Shown: positions 21,600 through 33,320, numbered from the stretch's first letter. The stretch is DNA of 64,000 nucleotides from Tranzscheliella williamsii (GCA_023212725.1 JALBYF010000061.1:45681-109680), one strand, 5' to 3'. Program-made: numbers and translations. Notes: generated from the letters alone by a model not told the origin.

Positions 21600-23819
21600 T
21601 CAGTACGCTCTGGCGCCATGGCTGCGGTATGCGTCCTGCGCATGGCCGTGATGGGGATATGGTGCTTGCTGGCCGTATTGCCCTTGATGAGCAAAACGGG
21701 GAGGGGGTGAAAATCGCGGATGCTGCGTCGTGTAGACAGGCTGGACTGCTTCGTACTGGGGTTGCACCGAATGAAAGTGCTGAGAAGCATGAGCCGGGTG
21801 AACATGGCTAACAGATGTCATCGGACTGTCCCAGCCACGGAGATGAGGGGAACTTTTATAGGCGGGATAGGCAGGATGATCATCGGAAGGTTCTCTTTGC
21901 AGGAGGGGATGACCATCTTTGCGTGGCCCTGCGGCCATAGCTGCCGCCATTCGTGTGTTTCTTTTATTTGTTTTCTTGCATGATCGGACACAGCAGAAGA
22001 TGAGAAGGCCAAGCACGGCGAGGAGGAAAACGCCACCGCCGGTGGCAATCGCGATGATGGCACCCATACTGAGAGGCATGGACTTGGCAAATCCCGAAGT
22101 GGCTTTGAAGGTTGGTGCCGCAGTAGCAGGCTTGGCTCCGCTGCTAGTTCCCCCGCTGTCGACCGAAGTAGCAGCGAACTCTTGGCAGTTTGCTGTGTTA
22201 ACAGTTTCGCGTCCAAGCTGCATCGTGCTGGCGACAACGACCTGGCTGTCACGGACTGGGACAACCAGACTCCCGTCAGAAGCGACGGTCATGGTCCATT
22301 GAGTGGCGTTGATTATTTGCGGCGATCCCAGGCGATTTTGCTCGTAACTGATGCCATTCCACACCGCACCGGAGGTGGAGTCAACGCCGTCTGCTGTCAT
22401 AATTGCCAGATAAACAAGCTTTCCTGCAAGACCTGGCAAAGACAGTACAAAATCTTGGTACGGAGCGTTACCATTGTTCGCGTAAAAGGGTTGGGTGTTG
22501 ATCATCACGATAGAGGTGAGGTCGTCCCCACGATAGACGGAATAGGCGTTCAGTCTATGGTTGTAGTTACTAGCCACGTTGTTGAGGGATACCTGAGAGA
22601 TTCGAGCATTGCAGCTGGCGCCGATGACCTGACTGAATGCGGCCCAGGCGTAGTAGGTGGGACGGACGTGAGCATCCTGGCCGTTAAGAGAAATAGGTTG
22701 CCAGGGTGCAGCGGCAGAGTATTGCGTCATATGCATTTGGACACCGCTGACCTGAATGGTTGCTGCGTAGAAGAAGAAGTTGAGAGTCCACAGCGCATTG
22801 CCAAAAGTGTCGCTAATTCCAGGGATCCCATTGGGCCCAACACTGCCCATCTCACGCAAGTAATAAGGTTTGCCCGTCACGAGAGCTTGCTGTACTTGTC
22901 CATTCCATTCTTTGAATTGACTGACAGTTGTAGACAAGTCCAGGAGATTGTCGAGGGTCAATGTGTAGCTGGACACGTTCACATAATAATAGTAGTCGTG
23001 TTGATTCCAACCAGCTACATAGATACCGTTGTCGGCAGCTACACCGGTGTTGACCAGGTTCGAGATACGATAAGGCTGGCCGTTCTTCGTCGCGGTTGTT
23101 GCTGTGGTGGCAGGTTCAAAGAAATTTGAAGAGATGTTTCGCGGCTTGAGCACCTGTTCATAGATAGCTTTTGCACGAGTAGCCCATTCCGTACCGAAAT
23201 CGTTGACGCTCCATGAGGAATTACGGTACCCTAAATTGATGTACAGGTCGGGCTCGTTGCCAATCTCAAGACTTACGATATGCACGCTGTCGCCGATGTT
23301 ATCGAAGGCGGCTTCTGCTTGCTCTACTGCACGAGCTACTGAGTCATTTCCCTGATAGGCAAGGTTGATGCCGTAGGTGATAGGTGTTCCGGGTGGTAAC
23401 CTTCCGACAGCTTTGAGATAGTTGGGTCCAAAGTAGAAGTTGTCAGAAGGCAGAGCATTGCCGGAACCTTGTGGATTGCTGTTGGGTTGCAAGTCGTAGG
23501 ATGAGACAGAGTCAGAGTAGAGCATTGTGTCGCCAGCATTACCGCCGATCCGCAAATGAGGTGGGGTTCCAGTATAATTCTTGAGATTGGCCATGAGTTG
23601 GTAAGTGAGTTGATTAACAGAAGTTGTGCCAGTATACGACATGAGATTGGAGGGCTCAATGCCGAAACCGATGTAGGAAGGACTTATGGTAACTGAGAGG
23701 GTGCCCGCATTCGATGCATTGATGGCAGGAGAGAGTTTGACATCCGCATGAGCCAGGCTAGTGGCAAGACTCAAGACGAGTATAACTGGAGACAAAGCTA
23801 ATATGGACCAAGGAAGCAT
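21600..23819 (-). CDS. GH79-like glycoside hydrolase (beta-glucuronidase/heparanase clan) with C-terminal membrane anchor
   Basis: Protein of 739 aa with signal peptide MLPWSILALSPVILVLSLA. A TIM barrel carries the putative acid/base Glu189 in EIGNEPDLY and nucleophile Glu323 in YLREMGSVG, as in clan GH-A GH79 enzymes. LRIGGNAGDTML matches the family RxGGN block, and a beta-sandwich C-terminal domain follows (about 410-530). It then has a Ser/Thr/Ala linker, one membrane helix (about 584-608: AIIAIATGGGVFLLAVLGLL), a CCVRSCKK basic stop-transfer signal and a ~130-residue Pro/His/Tyr-rich cytoplasmic tail. It should therefore sit at the cell surface with the enzyme outside, acting perhaps on glucuronic-acid-containing glycans (inferred). 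Confidence 0.83.
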   Translation of the reverse strand: MLPWSILALSPVILVLSLATSLAHADVKLSPAINASNAGTLSVTISPSYIGFGIEPSNLMSYTGTTSVNQLTYQLMANLKNYTGTPPHLRIGGNAGDTMLYSDSVSSYDLQPNSNPQGSGNALPSDNFYFGPNYLKAVGRLPPGTPITYGINLAYQGNDSVARAVEQAEAAFDNIGDSVHIVSLEIGNEPDLYINLGYRNSSWSVNDFGTEWATRAKAIYEQVLKPRNISSNFFEPATTATTATKNGQPYRISNLVNTGVAADNGIYVAGWNQHDYYYYVNVSSYTLTLDNLLDLSTTVSQFKEWNGQVQQALVTGKPYYLREMGSVGPNGIPGISDTFGNALWTLNFFFYAATIQVSGVQMHMTQYSAAAPWQPISLNGQDAHVRPTYYAWAAFSQVIGASCNARISQVSLNNVASNYNHRLNAYSVYRGDDLTSIVMINTQPFYANNGNAPYQDFVLSLPGLAGKLVYLAIMTADGVDSTSGAVWNGISYEQNRLGSPQIINATQWTMTVASDGSLVVPVRDSQVVVASTMQLGRETVNTANCQEFAATSVDSGGTSSGAKPATAAPTFKATSGFAKSMPLSMGAIIAIATGGGVFLLAVLGLLIFCCVRSCKKTNKRNTRMAAAMAAGPRKDGHPLLQREPSDDHPAYPAYKSSPHLRGWDSPMTSVSHVHPAHASQHFHSVQPQYEAVQPVYTTQHPRFSPPPRFAHQGQYGQQAPYPHHGHAQDAYRSHGARAY

Positions 23820-25700
23820 GGTGACGATCTATCCGCAAGGGTGGGGAGGTTGATTTGCGAAGACCCAAGCCTCGAATTGATGAGACCGACGGGAGCACAA
23901 CAGTGTTCAGGCTGTGTTGAGCTAGTGATATGGGGTATCCTGCATCCGCGAGATGTAAGGCCATGTGATTAGGTGGACGAGATGGGAAGGTTAAGCAGGT
24001 GGATGATGTTGAATGATGGGGAAGAGCAAGGCTTCTAGTTAGCGGAGGAGAAGTCTGTGGAGCCGACGCCCGACGCCCGATGGATGCGCAAGCAAGGCCG
24101 TAAGCAGAGCTAAGCGCGGCTGTGGCCGGTCGCTCCAAGTCCGAAGCTTGACAGGGCGCTTATGCACAAGCAAAACCGAAAGAGACGAGAAATTTTCGTC
24201 GGGGCTCCCTCTCGCAACGCTACCGTCATATTGGCACGGCATCCCAGTTACAGGCTCAGCTTACAAGTGAATTGGCTGTCCAGCTGCACTCGCCTACTTC
24301 TTGGCAGCATTCATAATGTCGAGGTGAAGGCGGGTATGCAATGCAACGGAGAAGGGTAGAATGCAGCGAAACAAAGCGCAGGAGCGTGCTCGAAGCCTCT
24401 CGCCTAGTACTTACAAAGGCGGGGCACTGGAACAAAGGACCCTCAAAGTTGTGCATGCATCGACTTTCAGTAGATTTGCCAATCAAAGCTCGGTTACATA
24501 GCGCACGCGAAGACGGAAGCACCCGTCCGAAAGCGGTAGGTGGAGGAACCCCCTCAGCGTTCATGCATGTTGAGCGATGCGCATGCGGGTTTAGACTTTC
24601 CCTGGCCGGCAAATCCAGCTCCAAACAGGGAGCGTTCCACATCGGTAAGACGAGAAGTGCACCGACGCGCTTCGTTCGGCCGGGATACACATTTGATAAT
24701 GGTTTTCCATTTTGCTATTATTATGCGGCTCAGATTAGATCAGGGCCTGAGTCACAGTAGTGGATATATTAATTAACTATACATGTCTATATATATGATA
24801 TGACTTTCCTCAACCTCAAACCCGATTAGAACTCTATGCATTATGCACAAGCTCTAGAATCTCCCATCCTGGCAAGTAACCGCTTTGGTTGCTGATCTGC
24901 ATAACTCACCCAGGCACCCTTGTTTCTCCACACAAGTGTGAAGGTCGGCATCATATGTTCCAGCAACCCACTCACCACTAGGATCCCTACTTAGCATTTT
25001 TGGTCCTTCCAGTCATGTTTGTTGTACCAGCAACTCATCAGCATGTGTGTATACCAACCTGTCTCATGAGATGGCACGGTTTTGATCTTGTGCAGAGTTT
25101 ACCTCTGGTAGGTAACCCGCATCTGCGGAGCTACATGGATCTAACACCCCTCGACATGTCTTACATGGCTGGCTCACACTTCTGACTCTTGCTCCAATTC
25201 TGCAGGAACCCTTGCGAAGCTAACCCTACACCCAGCCAACTCAAGTATGACTGTGTTGAGACCAAGAGGCTCAGGCAGGCAACATAGCCACATAGCACCT
25301 CACCCTGAATACCGGCTAGATGCCAACGCAAATGATTACGCACAACAGATGCCACAGAAGGTGTCACAACCATATATCCTCCATGACAGAAGCAAGACAT
25401 GAAAGGCCACAATCATAGTCATGATAGGGGCCGGTGGGGGGGGGGGGGTGAATTTCCCCTGGGGGTCGTGTAGAGATGTTTTGCGGTTCCAGGTGAAGTT
25501 TTTCCTTTTTCCCGTCAGGACCTTCGCGGGGATCTCTAAATTTAGAACTGCGAAGCTCACGTCACGGCTCAGGCTCAACTCTATTACCCTCCAACATATT
25601 TGGACGACTAGCAGCGTCCCTAACAACGCCGTAACCCCTCTTCATCACCGAGCTGGTTGTGACCCAGTCTTACAGACGCTGCGTTGAAGTGAGCGTCGTA
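23820..25700. other. Intergenic DNA, promoter of GH79-like gene and beyond
   Basis: No coding region supported. A run of 13 G (25436-25448) lies near its right end. Confidence 0.45.
25436..25448. repeat. Poly-G tract
   Basis: Thirteen consecutive G on the plus strand, flanked by GGCCGGT. Prone to length variation. Confidence 0.85.
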
Positions 25701-25732
25701 TTAGGCAACGCCAGGAGTTCTACAACAGAATG

Positions 25733-27250
25733 TAGGAGTTCTCCTAAGGGCTCCTAGGGGAATATCTAGTGGAAATTTTTCCCCAAGAGGCCACAGATCC
25801 CGATATGACACACATACACAATCACAGATAAAACACATGAATACTCGTAAGCTATGACTGAGACATTAGTAAAGCCGTCTGTGAATTTTGTCCGGGTATG
25901 ATACAGCAACCCGTTTTATTGACGGATCTAGGGACGCGCTTTTCTCCGAATCTGCGTAAACGTGAATCATTACCTTTTATTCATACTTTACATCGCTTTT
26001 ATCGTTGGTTACAGTTGATGCTTTGGGAATTGAGACCATTCCATATTTTGGCCAGCTGTGCGTAGATGAAGCTACTTACAAGCAGGAAGACTATGACTTT
26101 CATAGTATGGGTGTCGGCCGACAGCCATAAGCCATAGTAGCCAGGAACTTCCGCTCTTAGAGACGAGCTGAAGGTTTCATTCCATCAAGCATGGTAGGAC
26201 ACGGTTACGAGCAGATGGGGAAGAAGCGCGTCCCCATGTTTAGGTTCATGTCGCTCGATCATTCATAATTCCCTTTCTTTTTACAAACGCTGCACGCGGG
26301 AGACACACAAACACTAACACATTTCCCGAATGAAATCATGCAAATGAAGCGCCTCAGCTTTCTTTGTCAGCAGCGACTGCTCATCAACACCTTTTGGGCT
26401 GTTGGCTTCACAAGAGGCGTCTTGAAGGAGTGATGTAACCCTTCTCTAGCTCATGTGATCATCCTTCAGCACGACATCATCCCAACACGCCTGAACGAGA
26501 GAAGCAACCATGCACGGAGTCATAAGTGAACCGTTGGGTTCTGATGGAACTTTGGGAGAAGCGTTCGCGTTGTGAAAACGGGAGTTGGTACACAACTATT
26601 TTAGATTTTCTACAGACGCGACTCATAGCAGGGAGAATAAGTGTGGGCTCCGTTCCCCCCTCCCACAAGGTAATCCCCTAGAACTTCTAGGGGAATTCTT
26701 TATCAGAACCCCTAGCGTTCCGTAATCATGGTGTAAAAGTCCTCGCATGTTATCATGATTTTTCACAGTCAAAGTGGGTGTGGGCTCGGGAGAAACTTCC
26801 CCTAGGACTATCTAGGATCGAGTAGTAGGGGAAGTCCTTCCTCTAGGACTTCCCGCTGGACTTCCTAGGGGCTATTTTTTCCCTCTCCGGCCAGGATTCC
26901 TAAGAGAATTTTATACTCTAATCTCCCTATGTCAGAAAAGCTCAACGATCTACACTCTCGTCACCATTACAGGCCCTTGAGCGCAGGTAGTGGGATAGTT
27001 TACGAGTGACTTGGCTGAGACTTAGCGGATTTGACTTGGCAGGTTTGAACCTTTCAACTTTCTCAAGGCGGATAAATCTGTTGGTTTCCTATCACCTTCA
27101 TATCACCCTGATTAACACAAATGACTCTATACCTAACAAGGCCTATGAGTTCTAGCGGAAATTTTCCCCTAGGCAACGCTAGATTTTCAGGAGGGGAAAT
27201 GCTGCGTAAGGACTCCTAGGGGAATACCTAGGAGAAGTCCCCCCCCGCGG
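25733..27250. repeat. AT-richer island with dispersed CCTAGGGGAA-type motif
   Basis: Variants of CCTAGGGGAA and its complement TTCCCCTAGG recur at 25733-25790, 26672-26712, 26800-26885 and 27150-27250. CTCCTAGGGGAATATCTAG (25751-25769) and CTCCTAGGGGAATACCTAG (27213-27231) differ at one base. At 26674-26694 two perfect 10-bp arms (TCCCCTAGAA, TTCTAGGGGA) flank a single C. No coding capacity is seen. It could be a decayed repeat or MITE family; the identity is unknown. Confidence 0.55.
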
Positions 27251-27980
27251 AGCCCACAACCCCTGCTATGATATAATTCATGATTTCATTATGTAAAAAT
27301 TCATAATTACGGAGAGGCCCGTCAGAAAAACACGGAATCTACCGAGTCACGGGGGTTTAGCGGGACCATATTCGGAATCTGTTGCGTTTGCAGTCTCTCG
27401 CGATGTGTCGACATGCCCATGACCCATGACTTGGTAGCGAAGAACGCTATCGTGCTCGTGATTGCTTTATCGTAGAGACTGTGTTTGTGTTGTGGAGGAC
27501 CGTGCGGAAAGTAGACGTAGTCTACAGACAAACGATGAGGAGGCGCAAGAGCAGGTGGAGAAGGACTACAGGCGCTTTCCCGATGGGATCGGTCAGACCG
27601 CCGATATAGAAGAACTCCGGGACTAGCGCCCCGTTGGAGCTCACTCATGACTCCAACAGAACCGCCTACTCACAGCTCACAACTCATAACTCTTAACTTA
27701 TGACTGCTATCATTCATGGTCCACGATCGATGATCGTGAGATGAATGTCATGGTTGACAATAAGTGTCTTTCAGATGTGCGGTGACCAGAAGAGAATCAA
27801 TGATAAACCTGTGATGCAAAGATCGGCTAGGAACGAATGAATCACCATAAATCATGAAACATGAATCGCCATCAAGCCTGTTGATCAATGACAACCAACG
27901 GCGAGGCAAATCATGGTTTCATGAATGTTCCCCCGAGAGATGGAGCCATGAATGTGCTCTCTTCAGACAAGTTGAGCATC
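27251..27980. other. Intergenic DNA downstream of the hydrolase
   Basis: No supported gene. An ACTCATAACTCTTAACTTATGAC-like low-complexity stretch lies at about 27665-27710. ATCATGA/TCATGA repeats follow. Confidence 0.4.
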
Positions 27981-29426
27981 TTAGGGAGGCTGAATTGGAC
28001 CCGGGCCGGTGGGAATGCTGGAAGCTCCGTTAATGGCAGCCCGTCCGCAGTCGCTAGCAAACATTCCAGAGTTGTCATGTGCAACACCGTCTACCACGCA
28101 GTGTCTCGCTCCAAAGCTGGCTGCCCCCAAGCCAGAGACGCCTTGCTTGCGGAAGGAGCTGTATCCGTAATAGCCAGAGACGTCATTGCCGGTGCTTCCA
28201 AGCAGATTGAGGTATGCCCACCATGCATAGTTGCGGTCGCGTCGATTCTGTCCCCCCTGCGCTTGAACAGGGCAGGATTGATCGCCAGTTTGGTCTCGTG
28301 AGTAGGTGTCCAGATCGCCCGTCATGAGGGTGATGTCTTGTCCGATCCAGTTCCTGAATGCTTGTACGCCACCAGCGTTCTTCGAGGAGACATAACGCGG
28401 CATGGAACCAGACCATCCATAGCCCCATGCATCATAATTCGAACAGTTGCGGGAAGGGTTGGCTCTCGCTGTGGTGAAGTACGGCATAGATGGAGAGTTG
28501 GCAAGAACGTATCGTAGACCGCTGTTGGCCGTCAACATTCCGTACTTGGCCAAGAAACTGGAGCCCGCAGAATGGCCAACGAGGAAAATGCGGTTGACGT
28601 TGGGGAACTTATCTTTGTCCCGGATCGTCCGAATGAGAGAATCGTATACATCCATAGACGAGCAAGAACCGGCGTCAGAGGGTGCGACCGCATCAGCGCC
28701 ATCAAACCAATCATTTGAGCGCCAAGCGAGGTTCTTCCTAGGCTGATACCATCGACCCGAATCTTGCGAGGCGTAGAAATTGGGCGCGATGATCACACCC
28801 TCATCTCCCACAATATTGTACAGGGACGAGAAATACTCGTCAAAGTTTCTCGATGAGCCATGCTGAACGATCCACACAGTAGTGGCCGATGTGGATCCAA
28901 TGATGGGGTAGTTCTTGTTCACAAAAATCGGAACTGCGGCCGACGAGGTGCAACCCTTGAATTGAAGTAGCGTAGCCCCAGTTGGAGAAGTGGGCAAAGT
29001 ATTGGAATTAGTCGAGGTGGGTGAAGGAGCAGAGCTGGTCGAGGTCCGAGACGATACAGCGCCAGATGAAGTGGCAGAAGAAGTCAAGCGAGAGGTGGAA
29101 GAGGACCTAGATCTGGACGATGTGAGAGAGGAAGCAGAGCGAGTCGAGGCTGAGGAGGACCTAGAGCTAGACACTGTCGAACGTGTCGTGCTGGTAGCAG
29201 AGGGCCGGACCAGGTCGATGGGGCCATCTTTGTGGGTGAAGCCTTCAGAGAAGGCTACAGATCCGGAATTCCTTCTCAGCCCAGTGGAATAGCGGGCGTA
29301 AAGTTGCTCAGCGACCAGCGAATCCGAGATATTGGATAGCAACCTGGGCGACGGAAGGGCTGCAGCGTAGCAAGACAGGACGAGCACGACCAGGGCGGGT
29401 AAAGGAGAGGCACTGAACCGAACCAT
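27981..29426 (-). CDS. Secreted alpha/beta-hydrolase with Ser/Thr-rich linker
   Basis: Protein of 481 aa starting at the ATG at 29426, where a clean signal peptide begins (MVRFSASPLPALVVLVLSC). Residues about 65-155 form a Ser/Thr/Arg-rich, probably O-glycosylated linker. The catalytic domain carries the lipase-type nucleophile GHSAGS (Ser286), an upstream VWIVQHGSSRNFDEY block that likely supplies the oxyanion hole, and a C-terminal RHCVVDGVAHDN with the probable catalytic His. The MTGDLDT segment may supply the Asp. The fold resembles the PHB-depolymerase/feruloyl-esterase type of uncharacterised fungal secreted hydrolases; the substrate is unknown. There is a TATATAG box 112-118 bp upstream. 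Confidence 0.8.
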   Translation of the reverse strand: MVRFSASPLPALVVLVLSCYAAALPSPRLLSNISDSLVAEQLYARYSTGLRRNSGSVAFSEGFTHKDGPIDLVRPSATSTTRSTVSSSRSSSASTRSASSLTSSRSRSSSTSRLTSSATSSGAVSSRTSTSSAPSPTSTNSNTLPTSPTGATLLQFKGCTSSAAVPIFVNKNYPIIGSTSATTVWIVQHGSSRNFDEYFSSLYNIVGDEGVIIAPNFYASQDSGRWYQPRKNLAWRSNDWFDGADAVAPSDAGSCSSMDVYDSLIRTIRDKDKFPNVNRIFLVGHSAGSSFLAKYGMLTANSGLRYVLANSPSMPYFTTARANPSRNCSNYDAWGYGWSGSMPRYVSSKNAGGVQAFRNWIGQDITLMTGDLDTYSRDQTGDQSCPVQAQGGQNRRDRNYAWWAYLNLLGSTGNDVSGYYGYSSFRKQGVSGLGAASFGARHCVVDGVAHDNSGMFASDCGRAAINGASSIPTGPGPIQPP

Positions 29427-31042
29427 CGGGACCTGAGTCGCTGAAAGCGCGTAAGCAAGCTTCAAGGTGAAAGCGTATCAAAGGCGGGTGTCTGGGTTAA
29501 GGAACACTTCTGCGTTTCGACGAGAAGCCAGCGCTGACTATATAGACGGCGAGGGACGAAGCCTTCCCCACCTCTGGCCCCGGGCGATTGCGCCTGGAAG
29601 GTGGAGAGCAAGAGCAGAGCAAGACACTGACGCGGAAAAGTCTGAATGAGCTCAGGCACAGGAAGCGGTTGCCAAGATGAGGGCAAGCGGCAGCATAGTT
29701 GAGTCAAGGAGGTGTCCCCTGGGGAAGGGAGGTACCATCACCGCGTGGAACACCAGCAGCAGGCGAGATAAGGGGGTCCGGTGCACGTTAAGGGAAATGA
29801 TTCTGCCGTCTGTAGTGCCTGACGTGGGAAGGTCGTGGCTAGAATCTTGTGGCGCTCAAGAGCACCGAAGTTCTTATTAAATGGGAATAGAAGGGCAGAG
29901 GGATAGCCAGAATGATTGTACTGGCCAGGATGCTAGTGTCACCACTCTGACGTTGTGATGAGGATATGATGTCCCCCAACATTTTTAGGCAGGAGAGCGG
30001 GTAGCAAGGAGAGGGATCAAGAGATGTTGCCTTCCGGTATTCCGAAAGCGTCGGCTTTGCGTGCTTAGCGCAGCAGCGACGATGAGACAGGCAAGGAGAG
30101 TACCAAGGCAGGCTTGGTAGAGCTGGTCGAGAAGCGGCGAATTGAAAGGCGGGGCGGGGAAGACTAGGGAATTGCACGACTGCGAAGCCACAAGCCGGAT
30201 GGATGCTCAGCTGTCACGTACAGCGGCCTCCTAATTCCTAAAATCTCTATTGAACCAAGTTTCCACCCTTATTCCGAGGCCTAGAAAGAGGCGGCGAACC
30301 CGGAATAGATGACTACGCCAGCTGTTTGTATTCTTCTACAAGATTGTAGATAGCCGTCTACCATTGGTTTTTGTGCTCCCGTCCAAAGCCAGCATCATCT
30401 CCCGAGCGAAAGCTTCGACTCCTGGCAGCAGAGAGACGGAGAGCCGCACGGGCGAGGAATGTGGGTCGCATTCAAGGTAATCATATCAAAGTCGCGTCAA
30501 ACCACGAGCTTCGATTCCGTTACCGTTCAAAAAGGCTCAACCCCGCACCATCACCGCATGTCGGACATTATGGCCCATGCTCATCCCGCAGCGCAGGCTT
30601 GCATCACCGATCGCTCCTGCCATGGCCTTATTGTCCGCGCTTCGCTCGGTTCAGTAGGGTCGATCATTGGAACCGGCGTGACTGGCCGTGACAGCGTTAG
30701 GGGCGCTGGCCCGCCAGATCGGTTATACGGTGGCGTCGCTCGGCCAAGATCATAATCCAGACTTCAAGACGCAGACACTGCCGTAGGAGGGCCGACCTAG
30801 ACGGTCAACTGTTGCGCTGCAGAACATAGGTTCACCGTTAAACATTCGCTGCGTACATGTTTCACAACTTTACGCCTCCAATGTTGCTGTTGGACCGGGT
30901 CGCATGCCGTCACGGTGTATTACAGGACTAAAGGGCCAACTTTGGTTTGGTACCAAGGCGTTCGATGTAAAATTGGGGAAAAGGCCGTAAGATTGGTGTA
31001 TGCTAAGGTGCTATAGTGCTACATCTCGAACGTGACCCCGAA
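29427..31042. other. Intergenic DNA
   Basis: 1.6 kb containing the TATA box (29538-29544, minus strand) of the secreted hydrolase. No other gene recognised. Confidence 0.5.
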
Positions 31043-31658
31043 TCATTTATTCTGTTGTTGCGACATCAGCCGAGTACTGCGGTCGTTAGATCGAGCAGAT
31101 AGATGGAAACAGGAAAAGGTACACGGAACCGTCAGAACGTGTGAGAGCCATAGATAGGGGATATGGAAGTGTGGCAACTCACTTTTCTTCTCCGAAGCGT
31201 GCTCCTACTCGCTCGGAATGCTTGAGGAACTTCTGTGTGCAGTTGGTAACGCACGTATCCTGGCAAGTGTGTAGCCAAGGAGAGTCAACACGCGAACAAG
31301 CACGAAGGGCGCAGGCACTTGCGGACTACCAGCTCAATGCCGTGTCGCTGAAAAGATACATACCTCTTTGGAGCTAAGCGCCTTGGAGGTGAAATCGTTG
31401 CAGCACGAGTCGAAGCATCGTTCTACGAGGCCCGTATAGAGGCGCATGAAGTCCTTCATCTGCTTCTGCTCAATGACGCGCTGCATCATCTGCTGCTCCG
31501 AGGAGGAAAGGCCAGAGACTGAGAGACCGCAACAAGCAATACCACATCACATTGAAACAGCAACGACCGCGTCAGAAAAGGTGAACGCACGACACGGCTA
31601 GCAGGTGAACGCACGACACGGCTAGCTAGCCAGTTGGGATGGTCTACTCACGATCCAT
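31043..31658 (-). CDS. TIM9: Mitochondrial import chaperone Tim9
   Basis: Four exons: 31658-31652 (ATGGATC only), 31518-31364, 31259-31183, 31076-31043, summing to 90 aa. Tim9 pairs with Tim10 as a hexameric chaperone in the intermembrane space, escorting hydrophobic carriers to the TIM22 translocase. The twin CX3C motif (CFDSC and CVTNC) forms the two disulphides made by Mia40. [12 protein letters not shown] and [10 protein letters not shown] are near-identical to Tim9 of other fungi and separate it from Tim8/10/13. All three introns have GT/AG ends and the exons sum to whole codons. The first intron carries a tandem duplication. It is divergent from TIF6. Confidence 0.93.
31579..31626. repeat. 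24-bp tandem duplication inside TIM9 intron 1
   Basis: Two exact copies of a 24-bp unit starting AGGTGAACGCACGACACG, at 31579-31602 and 31603-31626. It lies wholly in the 133-bp first intron, so the protein is unaffected. Confidence 0.85.
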
Positions 31659-32285
31659 CTTGGAGGATATGCGGGCACAAAGATATACGCGAAGGTGGTG
31701 AGCTCGAGACGTGGAGACTGCTTTGGCCGGGAGCTACTTGTTGATGGAGTCGATATGAGTCCACTTCGCGTGCAGTATTCGCTTGAATGTGAACGGGCAA
31801 ATTTGAGTAATCTCGAGCGTTGTCCGACTTCCGAGACCATCTTCCACAACGTCGGATTTCGGCAGTGAAGAGTGGGCGAGCGTGAGTCATGGCCTAGTCA
31901 CAAAGTCATAGTCATTTCCAATTCTCGCCTTCTAGAAACTCACACTCCATGTGACTGTGACGGTGACTCGCGATCAGTGATGCTTACATCAGCGTTTGTT
32001 AGGAGTGCAAAATCTCGCTTTTCTGCGGATTGCGGTTCCTCCACGCTTTGCCGTTATTTCTTCGCGGATTAGCTGCAAAAGCCTAGCGTGCCGTTCTTTC
32101 CATGCCCTCACATACAAAAGCAGTAGCCTTCCTCCTGCTCAACGACACTCTCCCGTCCCACACTCTAGCAACCGCTACACTGCGCTCTACTAGCAATCAA
32201 GTGCTCACTTGCAACCTTTTCTAGCTTCGTTCCGCGTTTCGCCCTGTCGGCCAGCTCGTCTCCGCTTCCCTCACACTCGGTCAAC
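31659..32285. other. Divergent promoter of TIM9 and TIF6
   Basis: 627 bp between the two start codons. Contains AGTCAT/GACTGTGACG-type short repeats near 31885-31975. No further gene. Confidence 0.5.
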
Positions 32286-33117
32286 ATGGCGGTTCGATGC
32301 CAGTTTGAGAACTCTTCCGAGATCGGTGTCTTTGCCCGTCTCACCAACGCCTACTGCCTCGTAGCCATCGGAGGCAGCGCCAACTTCTACTCCACATTCG
32401 AGGCAGAGCTTGCTGATGTCATCCCCGTCGTTCACTGCTCTATCGCCGGCACCAGACTGGTAGGCAGATTAGCCGTCGGAAACCGACACGGTCTTCTCGT
32501 ACCCTCCACCACCACCGATCAAGAGCTCCAGCATTTGCGCAACTCGATTCCAGACTCTGTCGCTATCCAAAGGGTAGAGGAACGTCTCTCTGCTCTGGGA
32601 AACGTCATCGTCTGTAATGGTACGTTCTTGCCCCTCTTCCTAGTTTCCGATTTGCTAGGCGGTCACTGACATTTCTTCGTTGTGTGCGCTCTGCCTATCT
32701 GCCTGTTCAGACTATGTTGCTCTTGTACATCCCGATCTGGACCGCGAGACCGAGGAGATTATCGCCGATGTCCTGAAGGTCGAAGTGTTCCGTCAGACGG
32801 TGGGCGACAATGTGCTGGTCGGATCCTACTCTGCCATTTCCAACCAAGGAGCGCTCACGCATCCTCGCACCTCGTTGCAGGACCAGGACGAGCTGTCGTC
32901 GCTTCTCCAGGTCCCTCTGGTCGCCGGTACGGTCAACCGTGGGTCGGATCTGATTGGGGCAGGTCTCGTGGTCAACGACTTTGCCGCGTTTTGCGGTACC
33001 GACGCCACCGCCACCGAGATCTCGGTTATCGAATCGGTCTTCCGTCTCACCGGCGCGCAACAGACGGGCGACACGGTCAACGAGCTCCGCGACGCTCTGA
33101 TCGACACCTACGCTTAG
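32286..33117 (+). CDS. TIF6: Eukaryotic translation initiation factor 6 (eIF6/Tif6)
   Basis: Two exons, 32286-32619 and 32711-33117 (91-bp intron, GTACGT...CAG), encoding 246 aa, the standard eIF6 length. Tif6 is needed for 60S ribosomal subunit maturation and export, and blocks premature joining to 40S until released by Efl1/Sdo1. The sequence runs through the five-fold pseudosymmetric repeats: [20 protein letters not shown] at the start, [17 protein letters not shown], and [21 protein letters not shown] near residue 205. It converges on the glucosidase II beta gene, 203 bp between stops. Confidence 0.96.
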
Positions 33118-33320
33118 ATTCCCATCTCTTGATCTGACTTGCCCTGCATGCATCCGCCTTTTCGTCGCTTCCTGTACAGTAATTGCCACGCCTTACGTAC
33201 GGCACTCACAGCTCGGCGCTGAATCCACAGCGTTCTACAGACATCTTCACTGCTCAGTGCGGTCAATGCAGATGCGGATGCGTCTATTTCCAAATGGCTA
33301 CTCACTGCCGAGGCAGCTGG

